From positions 1 to 10,960 of the forward strand of contig CAJTTS010000096.1 in assembly GCA_910579155.1 (NCBI GenBank): DNA of 10,960 nucleotides, written 5' to 3'. The stretch's first letter is position 1, and every line of letters starts with the position of its first letter. The translations under genes were made by a program, and so were the position numbers. The notes below the pieces were generated by a model. That model was not told the origin of the DNA, did not search any database, and saw only the letters and a list, made by a program, of their open reading frames with translations. The DNA comes from an uncultured Oscillospiraceae bacterium (GTDB lineage Bacteria; Bacillota_A; Clostridia; Oscillospirales; Oscillospiraceae). This document shows, one piece after another, positions 1 to 5,388 of this stretch.

Positions 1-221
1 TCCAGTACGCCGAGTTCAACACCAAGAGCGACTACTGCCAGGTGTGCGGCTACGACGGGGAGATCATCGTCAACGAGGACAACGAGTGGGAGTGCCCCAT
101 GTGCCACAACAAGGACCACGCCAAGATGAACGTGACGCGGCGGACCTGCGGCTATCTGGGCGAGAACTTCTGGAACGAGGGAAAGACCAAGGAGATCGCG
201 TCCCGCGTGCTGCACTTGTAA
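1..221 (+). CDS. nrdD: Anaerobic ribonucleoside-triphosphate reductase, C-terminal end (partial)
   Basis: Only the last 72 codons are present; the gene enters from the left edge in the frame starting at base 3. Class III ribonucleotide reductase reduces NTPs to dNTPs without oxygen in the cytoplasm, using a glycyl radical. Seen in the sequence: two CxxC pairs (CQVC and CPMC) about 20 residues apart, which match the zinc-binding site near the C-terminus of this family. About 10 residues later comes R-R-T-C-G-Y-L-G, the glycyl-radical motif in which the Gly after Cys carries the radical, and then the usual ending with EIASRVLHL. The nrdG activase follows 62 bases downstream, which is the standard pairing. 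The identification is very secure; the N-terminal allosteric and catalytic parts lie outside the window. Confidence 0.95.
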   Translation, partial: QYAEFNTKSDYCQVCGYDGEIIVNEDNEWECPMCHNKDHAKMNVTRRTCGYLGENFWNEGKTKEIASRVLHL

Positions 222-232
222 CAAGCAAAGAG

Positions 233-263
233 ACAGGGGCCTCCGCCGGGAGGTCCCTGTTTT
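233..263 (+). terminator. Hairpin with short T-run between nrdD and nrdG
   Basis: A 12-bp stem (233-244 pairing with 249-260, with one G-T wobble) and a 4-base loop are followed by TTTT. The T-run is short and nrdG starts only about 20 bases later. It may therefore act as a partial terminator or attenuator that lowers nrdG relative to nrdD, or as an mRNA-stabilising 3' structure, rather than a full stop. Confidence 0.55.
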
Positions 264-283
264 GAAAAAGGTGGTCAAATAAC

Positions 284-832
284 ATGAATTACGCGGCAAT
301 CAAATGGGCCGACGTGGCCAACGGGCCCGGTGTGCGGGTGTCCCTGTTCGTGTCCGGATGCACCCACCGCTGTCCGGGGTGCTTCAACGAGGAGGCCCAG
401 GACTTTGGCTATGGAAAGCCCTTCACCCAGGCGGAGGAGGAACAAATCCTCCAGGCCCTGGCCCCCGCCCATATCAAGGGCCTGTCCCTGCTGGGCGGCG
501 AGCCCTTTGAGCCGGACAACCAGCGGGCGCTGGTCCCATTTCTGCGGCGGGTGAAGGAACAATACCCGCAGAAGGAACTCTGGTGCTACTCCGGCTACAC
601 CCTGGACCGGGAGCTGTGGCAGCCCAGCCGCGCCCGATGCGAATGTACGGACGAAATGCTGTCCCGCATCGACGTGCTGGTGGACGGGCCTTTCGTCCTG
701 GAGCAGAAGGATTTGAATTTACGCTTCCGAGGCTCCTCCAACCAGCGGATTTTGAATCTCCCCGCCAGTATTGCGGCCCATGTCCCCGTCCTCTGGGACG
801 GAGATATGATCATTCAACCCATTACCAATTGA
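284..832 (+). CDS. nrdG: Anaerobic ribonucleotide reductase activating protein (radical SAM)
   Basis: 182 aa. The activase uses a [4Fe-4S] cluster and S-adenosylmethionine to generate the glycyl radical on NrdD. Seen: the cluster motif C26-x3-C30-x2-C33 in VSGCTHRCPGCFN, which is the NrdG-type version close to the N-terminus, followed by the SAM-contacting GGEP at residues 71-74. The length fits the small NrdG family (about 150-200 aa), which lacks the accessory ferredoxin domain of pyruvate formate-lyase activases. The start ATG is preceded by a GGTGG-type ribosome site about 8 bases upstream, and the N-terminal sequence MNYAAIKWADVANGPGVR fits the family. It lies directly after nrdD and 15 bases before dut, so all three are probably co-transcribed. 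A PFL-activase paralogue is unlikely given the nrdD context. Confidence 0.95.
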   Translation: MNYAAIKWADVANGPGVRVSLFVSGCTHRCPGCFNEEAQDFGYGKPFTQAEEEQILQALAPAHIKGLSLLGGEPFEPDNQRALVPFLRRVKEQYPQKELWCYSGYTLDRELWQPSRARCECTDEMLSRIDVLVDGPFVLEQKDLNLRFRGSSNQRILNLPASIAAHVPVLWDGDMIIQPITN

Positions 833-847
833 TAAGGAGACCCTGCC

Positions 848-1291
848 ATGACAGCTCCCGTTTCCGTCAAGCTGCTGGACCCCCGTGCCAAATTGCCCGT
901 TTACAGCTCCTTGGATGCCGCCGGTGCCGACCTGTACGCCCTCACCGACGGGCCGGTGGAAATCGTCCCCGGACAGACGGTGCTCATCCACACCGGCATT
1001 GCACTGGCCATCCCCCGGGGGTACGCGGGGCTGGTGTACGCCCGCTCGGGACTGGCCACCAAGCAGGGCCTTGCCCCCGCCAACAAGGTGGGCGTCATCG
1101 ACCCGGATTACCGGGGGGAACTGATGGTGTCCCTCCACAACCACAGCGGGGAACCGCGCACCGTAAACTGTGGCGACCGTATCGCCCAACTGGTCATCAC
1201 CCCGTACCTCACCGCCGCGTTCACCCCCGCCGACGAGCTGGACGACACCGCCCGGGGCACGGGCGGGTTCGGCTCCACCGGGAGCAAATAA
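848..1291 (+). CDS. dut: dUTP diphosphatase (dUTPase)
   Basis: 147 aa, the usual size of the trimeric dUTPase. It hydrolyses dUTP to dUMP and pyrophosphate, which keeps uracil out of DNA and provides dUMP for thymidylate synthesis. All five family motifs are visible: motif 1 AGADLYA (25-31), motif 2 ARSGLA (65-70), motif 3 GVIDPDYRGEL (82-92, with the catalytic Asp and the Tyr that selects against ribose), motif 4 GDRIAQLV (109-116) and the glycine-rich motif 5 RGTGGFGSTG (136-145) that closes over the triphosphate. An AAGGAGA ribosome site at 834-840 precedes the ATG. The placement right after nrdDG makes a compact dNTP-supply and dNTP-sanitation unit. The stop codon lies inside the following terminator stem. 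Confidence 0.96.
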   Translation: MTAPVSVKLLDPRAKLPVYSSLDAAGADLYALTDGPVEIVPGQTVLIHTGIALAIPRGYAGLVYARSGLATKQGLAPANKVGVIDPDYRGELMVSLHNHSGEPRTVNCGDRIAQLVITPYLTAAFTPADELDDTARGTGGFGSTGSK

Positions 1292-1326
1292 AGAGACAGC
1301 CCCGCCGTCGGCGGGGCTGTCTCTTT
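1290..1326. terminator. Bidirectional intrinsic terminator shared by dut and the ZIP gene
   Basis: A perfect 17-bp inverted repeat (1290-1306 with 1310-1326) has a 3-base loop. A-runs on one side become T-runs on either strand, so it can terminate both dut (plus) and the convergent metal transporter gene (minus). The dut stop codon overlaps the left arm. Confidence 0.85.
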
Positions 1327-1334
1327 CCCATAGA

Positions 1335-2114
1335 TCAGTGGTGGCTGTGGCTGAAAATGAGCAGCACCCCCAGAGCGAAGCCCAGCACCGTGGCCAGGAT
1401 AGGCCAGCGGGATTTCCACTGGAGGGACGCCTCGGGCAGCAGCTCGAAAAACACCACGTACAGCATGGCGCCTCCCGCCAGGGCCAGCGCCGCCGCCAGG
1501 GCCGCTTCGGCCTGGTTACCCACCAGGTAGCCCAGCAACGCCCCCAACACCGTGGGCACGCCGCTCAGCGCCGCCACGGCGATGGCCTTCCAGGGCTTGG
1601 AGCCGTCGTGAAGCAGGGGAATGGCGATGCTCATGCCCTCGGGCAGGTTGTGCAGGCCGATGGTCACCGCCGCCAGCGCGCTGGCCAGACAGATGCCCTG
1701 GACCGCTACCGTGGCTCCCACCGCCATGCCCACCGGCACGTTATGCAGGGCCACCGCCGCCGCCAGCACAATGCCCGCCGTGTGCAGGTCGTGGTGGCCG
1801 CAGGCGCAGTGGTGGGGGTTGCTCTTGTCCTCGTGGTGGGCGCTCTTGTCAATCCAGCAGTTGAGCAGGTAGGTGACCACGAAGCCCAGCACCAGCGCCA
1901 GCGGCGTCATGGGCAGCCAGGGGGCGGCCTCCATGGCCTCGGGCACCATGTCCAACGCCACGATGGACAGCATCAGCCCGGCGGTAAAGCTGAGCAGCAG
2001 GCTGGTCCCCCGTGGGGACTCCCGCTTGACGAGAGCGGCCAAACCCCCGCCCAGGGCCAGACCGCCCACGCCGGTGGCGGCGGTCAGAAGAATCACAAAT
2101 AAAATGGGCTTCAT
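1335..2114 (-). CDS. ZIP family divalent metal transporter
   Basis: 259 aa integral membrane protein with about eight predicted hydrophobic segments. ZIP proteins move zinc, iron or other divalent metals into the cytoplasm. Seen: the two signature transmembrane motifs, H124-N-V-P-V-G and H155-N-L-P-E-G, which supply metal ligands in TM4 and TM5. A His-rich loop (about residues 93-111, with eight His and two Cys) lies between TM3 and TM4, and the C-terminus ends in HSHSHH. The position usually held by Glu in the first motif is Val128, so one site of the usual binuclear centre may be altered. The start ATG is supported by AGGAG about 10 bases upstream. It is preceded by its own promoter and leader hairpin, and it is convergent with dut. 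The metal cannot be deduced from sequence; it resembles the ZupT/GufA-like bacterial branch. Confidence 0.9.
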   Translation of the reverse strand: MKPILFVILLTAATGVGGLALGGGLAALVKRESPRGTSLLLSFTAGLMLSIVALDMVPEAMEAAPWLPMTPLALVLGFVVTYLLNCWIDKSAHHEDKSNPHHCACGHHDLHTAGIVLAAAVALHNVPVGMAVGATVAVQGICLASALAAVTIGLHNLPEGMSIAIPLLHDGSKPWKAIAVAALSGVPTVLGALLGYLVGNQAEAALAAALALAGGAMLYVVFFELLPEASLQWKSRWPILATVLGFALGVLLIFSHSHH

Positions 2115-2137
2115 GATGTATGCGCTCCTAAACAGAT

Positions 2138-2170
2138 TTCACCGGACAGACCGCAGGCCTGTCCGGTGAA
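2138..2170 (-). promoter_or_regulatory. 12-bp hairpin at the predicted 5' end of the ZIP mRNA
   Basis: A perfect 12-bp inverted repeat (2138-2149 with 2159-2170) encloses a 9-base loop. On the minus strand it begins at or within a base or two of the transcription start predicted from the promoter at 2175-2203, and it ends 8 bases before the AGGAG ribosome site of the ZIP gene. It could be a 5' stabilising stem-loop, a protein operator, or a weak terminator for the upstream TSUP genes. The bases after the stem (AATCTGTTT) are a poor U-tract, so the terminator reading is less likely. Confidence 0.55.
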
Positions 2171-2174
2171 CCTT

Positions 2175-2203
2175 ATCTTAGCACGATCACGGTGGAAAGG
2201 CAA
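2175..2203 (-). promoter_or_regulatory. Predicted sigma-70-type promoter of the ZIP gene
   Basis: On the minus strand TTGCCT (2198-2203) and TAAGAT (2175-2180) are separated by exactly 17 bases. Each box matches four of six consensus bases. The position just after the TSUP gene stop and before the ZIP leader makes sense as an independent promoter. Confidence 0.45.
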
Positions 2204-2209
2204 GCAAAA

Positions 2210-2569
2210 TCATCCTTTTCGCAGCAATTCCCGCAAACCGATGAGGATGAGAAAGCCGCCGAAGCATTTGCGCAGGATCTCCACATCCAGCGCGGTGGCC
2301 GCCCAGGCGGTGAGGGCGGAGCACGCAAGGCCCGCAGCGATGGCGGAAAGGAGGGCTTTTTTCTCCACGTACCCGTTTTTGAAATGGGCGGGGAGGGCGG
2401 TGGCGGCGGTGGGCAGGAAGTAGAGCAGGTTGACCCCCTGGGCCAGGGTCTGGGGCACCCCGGCGAAGCTGGTCATGTAGATCAGCAGCAGCGAACCGCC
2501 CCCCACCCCGAAGCCGGACAGCACCCCCGTAACCGCTCCGGCCAGGGCGGCGATAAGCCAGTCCGTCAT
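2210..2569 (-). CDS. TauE/SafE (TSUP) family half-size membrane protein, second of pair
   Basis: 119 aa from the ATG at 2567-2569. TauE/SafE proteins are membrane transporters linked to export or uptake of sulfite, sulfoacetate and other small organic or sulfur anions; normal members are about 250 aa built from two homologous repeats. This protein is a single repeat: a glycine-rich first helix (SGFGVGGGSLLLIYM, residues 18-32), then further hydrophobic stretches at about 50-62, 72-94 and 100-114. The start was chosen because its ATG overlaps the upstream gene's stop codon as ATGA, giving translational coupling; an upstream ATG at 2626 would add 19 residues (MAAPGLCP...) that read as out-of-frame coding sequence of the neighbour. 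The two halves probably assemble into one transporter. Substrate unknown. Confidence 0.82.
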   Translation of the reverse strand: MTDWLIAALAGAVTGVLSGFGVGGGSLLLIYMTSFAGVPQTLAQGVNLLYFLPTAATALPAHFKNGYVEKKALLSAIAAGLACSALTAWAATALDVEILRKCFGGFLILIGLRELLRKG

Positions 2570-2931
2570 AAGAACGCCCTCACTCCGCCGTACAGGATGA
2601 GCAGGGCAAAGCCCCGGCGCAGCCACACCATGGACAGCTTTTTGAACACCTTGCCGCCCACCCAGCCGCCGATAAGGCCGCCCGCCAGGTAGGGCAGGGC
2701 CAACATAAAATCAAGCTGCCCCCGGAGCCAGTACACGGCGGCGGACAGGGCGCACAGCGGCGCGATCACCGCCACAGAGGTGGCAAAGGCCCGCCGCTGG
2801 TCCAGGCCGCACTTGCCCGCCAGCATGGGGACCAGCACCTGACCCCCGCCACCCCCGAAAAAGCCGTTTACCACCCCGGCGGCGGCCCCCGACAGGGCAT
2901 ACCACAGGGACTTTGTTTTTTTCTCCGGCAC
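2566..2931 (-). CDS. TauE/SafE (TSUP) family half-size membrane protein, first of pair
   Basis: 121 aa if translation begins at the GTG at 2929-2931. A TTG one codon earlier is possible, but GGGGTGA at 2938-2944 lies only 3 bases from that TTG and 6 bases from the GTG, which favours the GTG. No ATG start is available, since an in-frame stop lies two codons upstream of the TTG. Like its partner it carries one TSUP repeat: a basic N-terminus (PEKKTK), a first helix with a glycine run (GAAAGVVNGFFGGGGGQVLVPML, about residues 15-37 when read through), and hydrophobic stretches near 48-68, 75-90 and 103-118. It overlaps the next gene by 4 bases (ATGA). Length is about half the family norm, and the sequence ends cleanly without signs of decay. 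It is divergent from the TetR gene, which could regulate it. Confidence 0.82.
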   Translation of the reverse strand: MPEKKTKSLWYALSGAAAGVVNGFFGGGGGQVLVPMLAGKCGLDQRRAFATSVAVIAPLCALSAAVYWLRGQLDFMLALPYLAGGLIGGWVGGKVFKKLSMVWLRRGFALLILYGGVRAFL

Positions 2932-2978
2932 CAAATATCACCCCGTGTCAGTGTGCCGCCGGGTGGAAAAATTATTCC

Positions 2979-3002
2979 TTTACAAAAAAAGAAAAGTGTA
3001 AA
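2979..3002. promoter_or_regulatory. Dyad TTTACA-N12-TGTAAA in the divergent intergenic region
   Basis: Six-base perfect half-sites at 2979-2984 and 2997-3002 flank 12 A-rich bases, centred between the TSUP genes and the TetR gene and 11 bases upstream of the TetR -35 box. This is a reasonable place for a TetR-family operator controlling both directions. The half-sites are AT-rich and short, so chance cannot be excluded. Confidence 0.35.
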
Positions 3003-3013
3003 AGAAAGGTTCC

Positions 3014-3042
3014 TTGCACCCCTGCAAAAAACCCGGTATAAT
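3014..3042 (+). promoter_or_regulatory. Strong sigma-70-type promoter of the TetR gene
   Basis: TTGCAC (3014-3019) and a perfect TATAAT (3037-3042) are separated by 17 bases. The predicted transcription start near 3049 leaves a leader of about 20 bases containing GGAGA just before the ATG at 3068. Confidence 0.8.
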
Positions 3043-3067
3043 GTTTCACATATCTGGAGAAAGAGGG

Positions 3068-3655
3068 ATGGAAGTGCCAAAATCTACCAAGAACGAGATC
3101 ATGGCGGCGCTGGGCAAGCTGCTCCGGACGAAACGGCTGGACGACATCACCGTCACTGAGCTGGTGGAGCGATGCAATATCTCCCGGCAGGCGTTTTACT
3201 ACCACTTCTCCGACCTGTACGGCGTGGTGGACTACGGCATACAGCGGTATTTGGAGGAGCTGCAAGCGTGTACCCCGGAGCAGTGGCATGAGGCGCTGGA
3301 GCGGACGCTGACCCTGCTGCGGGAGAACCGGACGCTGGCGCTCAACGTCTACCGGGCCTATGAACGCAGTTATGTGGAGCATGACCTGCGCCAGTGGGTG
3401 ACGCCGCTGGTGGAGGCGCGTGTCCGGATGGCCGCGCAGAAGTGCGGCGTAACGGAGGACCAGACCAGCTTTATGATCGAGCTGCTCGCCCAGGCGCTGG
3501 CCAGCATCGTGCTCAGTTGGGTGGAGCGGGGGATGCCCTCCAGCGTGGTGGAGCGGCTGGACGACTTTGACATTCTGGTGGAGGGATGCCTGGAATACAC
3601 CATGGAGCGGCTGGCACAGAAGAATCGGAAGGAACCGCCGTCCGCAGGGATATAA
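3068..3655 (+). CDS. TetR/AcrR family transcriptional regulator
   Basis: 195 aa cytoplasmic DNA-binding protein. The N-terminal domain shows the TetR helix-turn-helix: DDITVTELVERCNIS (about 25-39) followed by the recognition-helix and third-helix block R40-QAFYYHFSDLYG (40-52), which is the most conserved part of the family. The C-terminal half is all-helical and ligand/dimerisation-like; its pattern and length resemble the DhaS-like subgroup (TetR with a C_8-type domain) rather than TetR proper. The start ATG at 3068 was chosen because GGAGA lies 7 bases upstream and the promoter -10 box is at 3037-3042; a TTG at 3014 is in the same frame but is part of the -35 box. It is divergent from the TSUP pair and is followed by a strong terminator, so it is monocistronic. 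Inducer and targets are unknown. Confidence 0.88.
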   Translation: MEVPKSTKNEIMAALGKLLRTKRLDDITVTELVERCNISRQAFYYHFSDLYGVVDYGIQRYLEELQACTPEQWHEALERTLTLLRENRTLALNVYRAYERSYVEHDLRQWVTPLVEARVRMAAQKCGVTEDQTSFMIELLAQALASIVLSWVERGMPSSVVERLDDFDILVEGCLEYTMERLAQKNRKEPPSAGI

Positions 3656-3680
3656 GCGGCTTATTTCGACAAAATTTTAC

Positions 3681-3724
3681 AAAAAACGGGGCCTTGTCAG
3701 AGTTTTGACAAGGCCCCGTTTTTT
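3681..3724. terminator. Strong intrinsic terminator after the TetR gene
   Basis: A perfect 19-bp stem (3681-3699 with 3706-3724) with a 6-base loop, A-rich on the left and ending in six T. It insulates the TetR gene from the radical-SAM gene and is symmetrical enough to work on both strands. Confidence 0.92.
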
Positions 3725-3749
3725 GTCTATGGAACATTGCGGGACTTAG

Positions 3750-3798
3750 GGGTATCATGACCACTGAGCAGGAAAACAGCCGCACTTCAATGATACCC
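3750..3798. promoter_or_regulatory. Inverted repeat in the leader of the radical-SAM gene
   Basis: GGGTATCAT (3750-3758) and ATGATACCC (3790-3798) form perfect 9-base arms 31 bases apart, between the upstream terminator and the radical-SAM gene. No good -35/-10 pair was found in 3725-3885, so the true promoter is uncertain. The repeat may be an operator pair or a leader RNA stem. Confidence 0.3.
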
Positions 3799-3885
3799 AA
3801 ACAGAATACACATAAAACCAATGCATTGAGCCGCTATCATGTGTTGAAGGGCGGCCCCCGGAAAAAAGAAAGGAACGTGCGAGAT

Positions 3886-5277
3886 ATGAGTATGATGAAC
3901 AGCGTGAAGCGGGCGGGATTCCGGGCCATGTACGGCTATCTGGACAAGGACCCGGACGCCAATATCCCCAAGTTGATGGACTGGGTGGACCGTTTTGCCG
4001 GGAACGGCCCCAACAGCTTCCCCGACCAGAGGGCCGCCTTCCGAAAGGTGATCGAGAGCCCGGACAACAACTGGTATCGTCTGATCCGCTCCATGTGGAC
4101 GGACATCGACGGCGAGGTACGCAAAACCTTTTTCGAGAACTTCATGCTCAACGGAAACCTGATCGGCTGGGCCGTCCAGGAGGAGGCCCGGGAGCGGTAC
4201 GGCTGCAACATCCCCTGGGCCATCCTGCTGGACCCCACCTCCGCCTGCAACCTGCACTGCACCGGCTGCTGGGCGGCGGAATACGGCAATAAGCTGAACC
4301 TGAGCTTTGATGAGATCGACAGCATCATCACCCAGGGCAAAAAGCTGGGGGTGTACATCTACATCTACACCGGCGGCGAACCCATGGTGCGCAAGGATGA
4401 CCTGATCGCCCTTTGCAACAAACACAATGACTGCGAGTTCCTGTGCTTCACCAACGCCACCCTCATCGACGAGGACTTCGCCGACCAGATGCTGCGGGTG
4501 AAGAATTTTGTGCCCGCCATCAGCGTGGAGGGCTTCGAGGAGGCCACCGACGGCAGGCGGGGCGACGGCGTGTTCCAGAAGGTTCGCCGGGCCATGGAGA
4601 TTTTGAAGGAGCGCAAGCTGCCCTTCGGCACCTCCTGCTGCTACACCAGCGCCAACCTGGACTCCATCAGCTCGGAGGAGTTCGTGGACAAGCTGGTGGA
4701 GTGGGGGGCCAAGTTCTCCTGGTACTTCCACTATATGCCCGTGGGCAACGACGCCGCCCCCGAGCTGATGCCCTCCCCTGAGCAGCGGGAGGCGATGTAT
4801 GACCGCATCCGGGCCTACCGCAAGAGCAAGCCCCTGTTTCTCATCGACTTCCAGAACGACGGGGAGTATGTGGGCGGCTGTATCGCCGGAGGGCGGCGCT
4901 ACCTGCACATCAACGCCAACGGCGACGTGGACCCCTGCGTATTTGTCCACTACTCAGACTGCAATATCCGTTCGATGCCCCTGCTGGACTGCCTGCGCTC
5001 CCCCATGTTCATGGCCTACCACGACGGCCAGCCCTTCAACGAAAATCATCTGAAGCCCTGTCCCATGCTGGAGAACCCGGAGAAGCTGCGGGAGATGGTG
5101 GCGAAAACGGGGGCGAAATCCACCGACCTGCAATCCCCCGAGACGGTGGAGCACCTGTGCGGCAAGTGCGACGGCTACGCCCAGGCCTGGGACGAGACGG
5201 CGGAACGGCTGTGGAGCTGCGGCCATAGCTGCTCGGACTGCGCCCGGCGCTGCGCGGAGCAGAAGGCCGCTGGATAA
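3886..5277 (+). CDS. Radical SAM protein with SPASM-like C-terminal cysteines, function unknown
   Basis: 463 aa from the ATG at 3886. The radical-SAM core is clear: C121-NLH-C125-TG-C128 binds the [4Fe-4S] cluster and GGEP at 163-166 contacts SAM. The C-terminal third holds many further cysteines: C332, then NGDVDPC351, C359, C369, C392 and the pair C425-x2-C428, a layout like SPASM/twitch auxiliary-cluster domains of the MoaA/PqqE-like group. A last cluster, C445-x3-C449-x2-C452-x3-C456, sits at the very end. The start was chosen for AAAGGAA 10 bases upstream and because homologues, as I recall them, begin near MNSVKRxGFxAMYGYL; an in-frame ATG at 3757 would add 43 poorly conserved residues. 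The family is widespread in Clostridia but I know of no assigned reaction. No small peptide substrate gene is evident nearby. Confidence 0.85.
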   Translation: MSMMNSVKRAGFRAMYGYLDKDPDANIPKLMDWVDRFAGNGPNSFPDQRAAFRKVIESPDNNWYRLIRSMWTDIDGEVRKTFFENFMLNGNLIGWAVQEEARERYGCNIPWAILLDPTSACNLHCTGCWAAEYGNKLNLSFDEIDSIITQGKKLGVYIYIYTGGEPMVRKDDLIALCNKHNDCEFLCFTNATLIDEDFADQMLRVKNFVPAISVEGFEEATDGRRGDGVFQKVRRAMEILKERKLPFGTSCCYTSANLDSISSEEFVDKLVEWGAKFSWYFHYMPVGNDAAPELMPSPEQREAMYDRIRAYRKSKPLFLIDFQNDGEYVGGCIAGGRRYLHINANGDVDPCVFVHYSDCNIRSMPLLDCLRSPMFMAYHDGQPFNENHLKPCPMLENPEKLREMVAKTGAKSTDLQSPETVEHLCGKCDGYAQAWDETAERLWSCGHSCSDCARRCAEQKAAG

Positions 5278-5287
5278 AAAGATCATG

Positions 5288-5322
5288 CCGGGCCGAAATT
5301 GCCTCTTGCAATTTCGGCCCGG
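5288..5322. terminator. GC-rich hairpin after the radical-SAM gene, overlapping the importer promoter
   Basis: A perfect 15-bp inverted repeat (5288-5302 with 5308-5322) with a 5-base loop, 11 bases after the radical-SAM stop codon. No T-run follows on the plus strand, so termination may be incomplete or factor-assisted. The right arm contains the -35 box of the next operon's predicted promoter. Confidence 0.55.
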
Positions 5323-5333
5323 TGTGCTACAAT
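5306..5333 (+). promoter_or_regulatory. Predicted promoter of the ABC importer operon
   Basis: TTGCAA (5306-5311) and TACAAT (5328-5333) are separated by 16 bases; both boxes are close to consensus. The predicted start is near 5340, about 50 bases before the binding-protein gene. Confidence 0.65.
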
Positions 5334-5342
5334 ATACCCCGA

Positions 5343-5358
5343 CAACTGAATACAGTTG
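5343..5358. promoter_or_regulatory. Dyad CAACTG-AATA-CAGTTG at the importer transcription start
   Basis: Perfect 6-base arms with a 4-base centre, starting within a few bases of the predicted transcription start. The position suits a repressor operator; as RNA it could also form a small 5' stem-loop. Confidence 0.35.
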
Positions 5359-5388
5359 CGAGAAATGCAGTAGAAAGGAAGAAGCAAA

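Noticed and set aside
583..1530. Plus-strand open frame of 315 codons covering the end of nrdG, dut and the ZIP 3' end
   Set aside because: Overlaps three well-supported genes and runs through a perfect terminator; Arg/Pro-rich nonsense translation.
1170..2102. Plus-strand open frame of 310 codons opposite the ZIP gene
   Set aside because: His/Gln/Gly-rich translation is the reverse reading of a clear membrane protein gene.
3014..3067. Longer TetR protein starting at TTG 3014
   Set aside because: The TTG is part of the -35 box and the -10 box lies within this stretch, so it is upstream of the transcription start.
3787..4950. Minus-strand open frame of 387 codons opposite the radical-SAM gene
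   Set aside because: Shadow frame with repetitive V/G/H-rich translation; the radical-SAM motifs fix the true strand.
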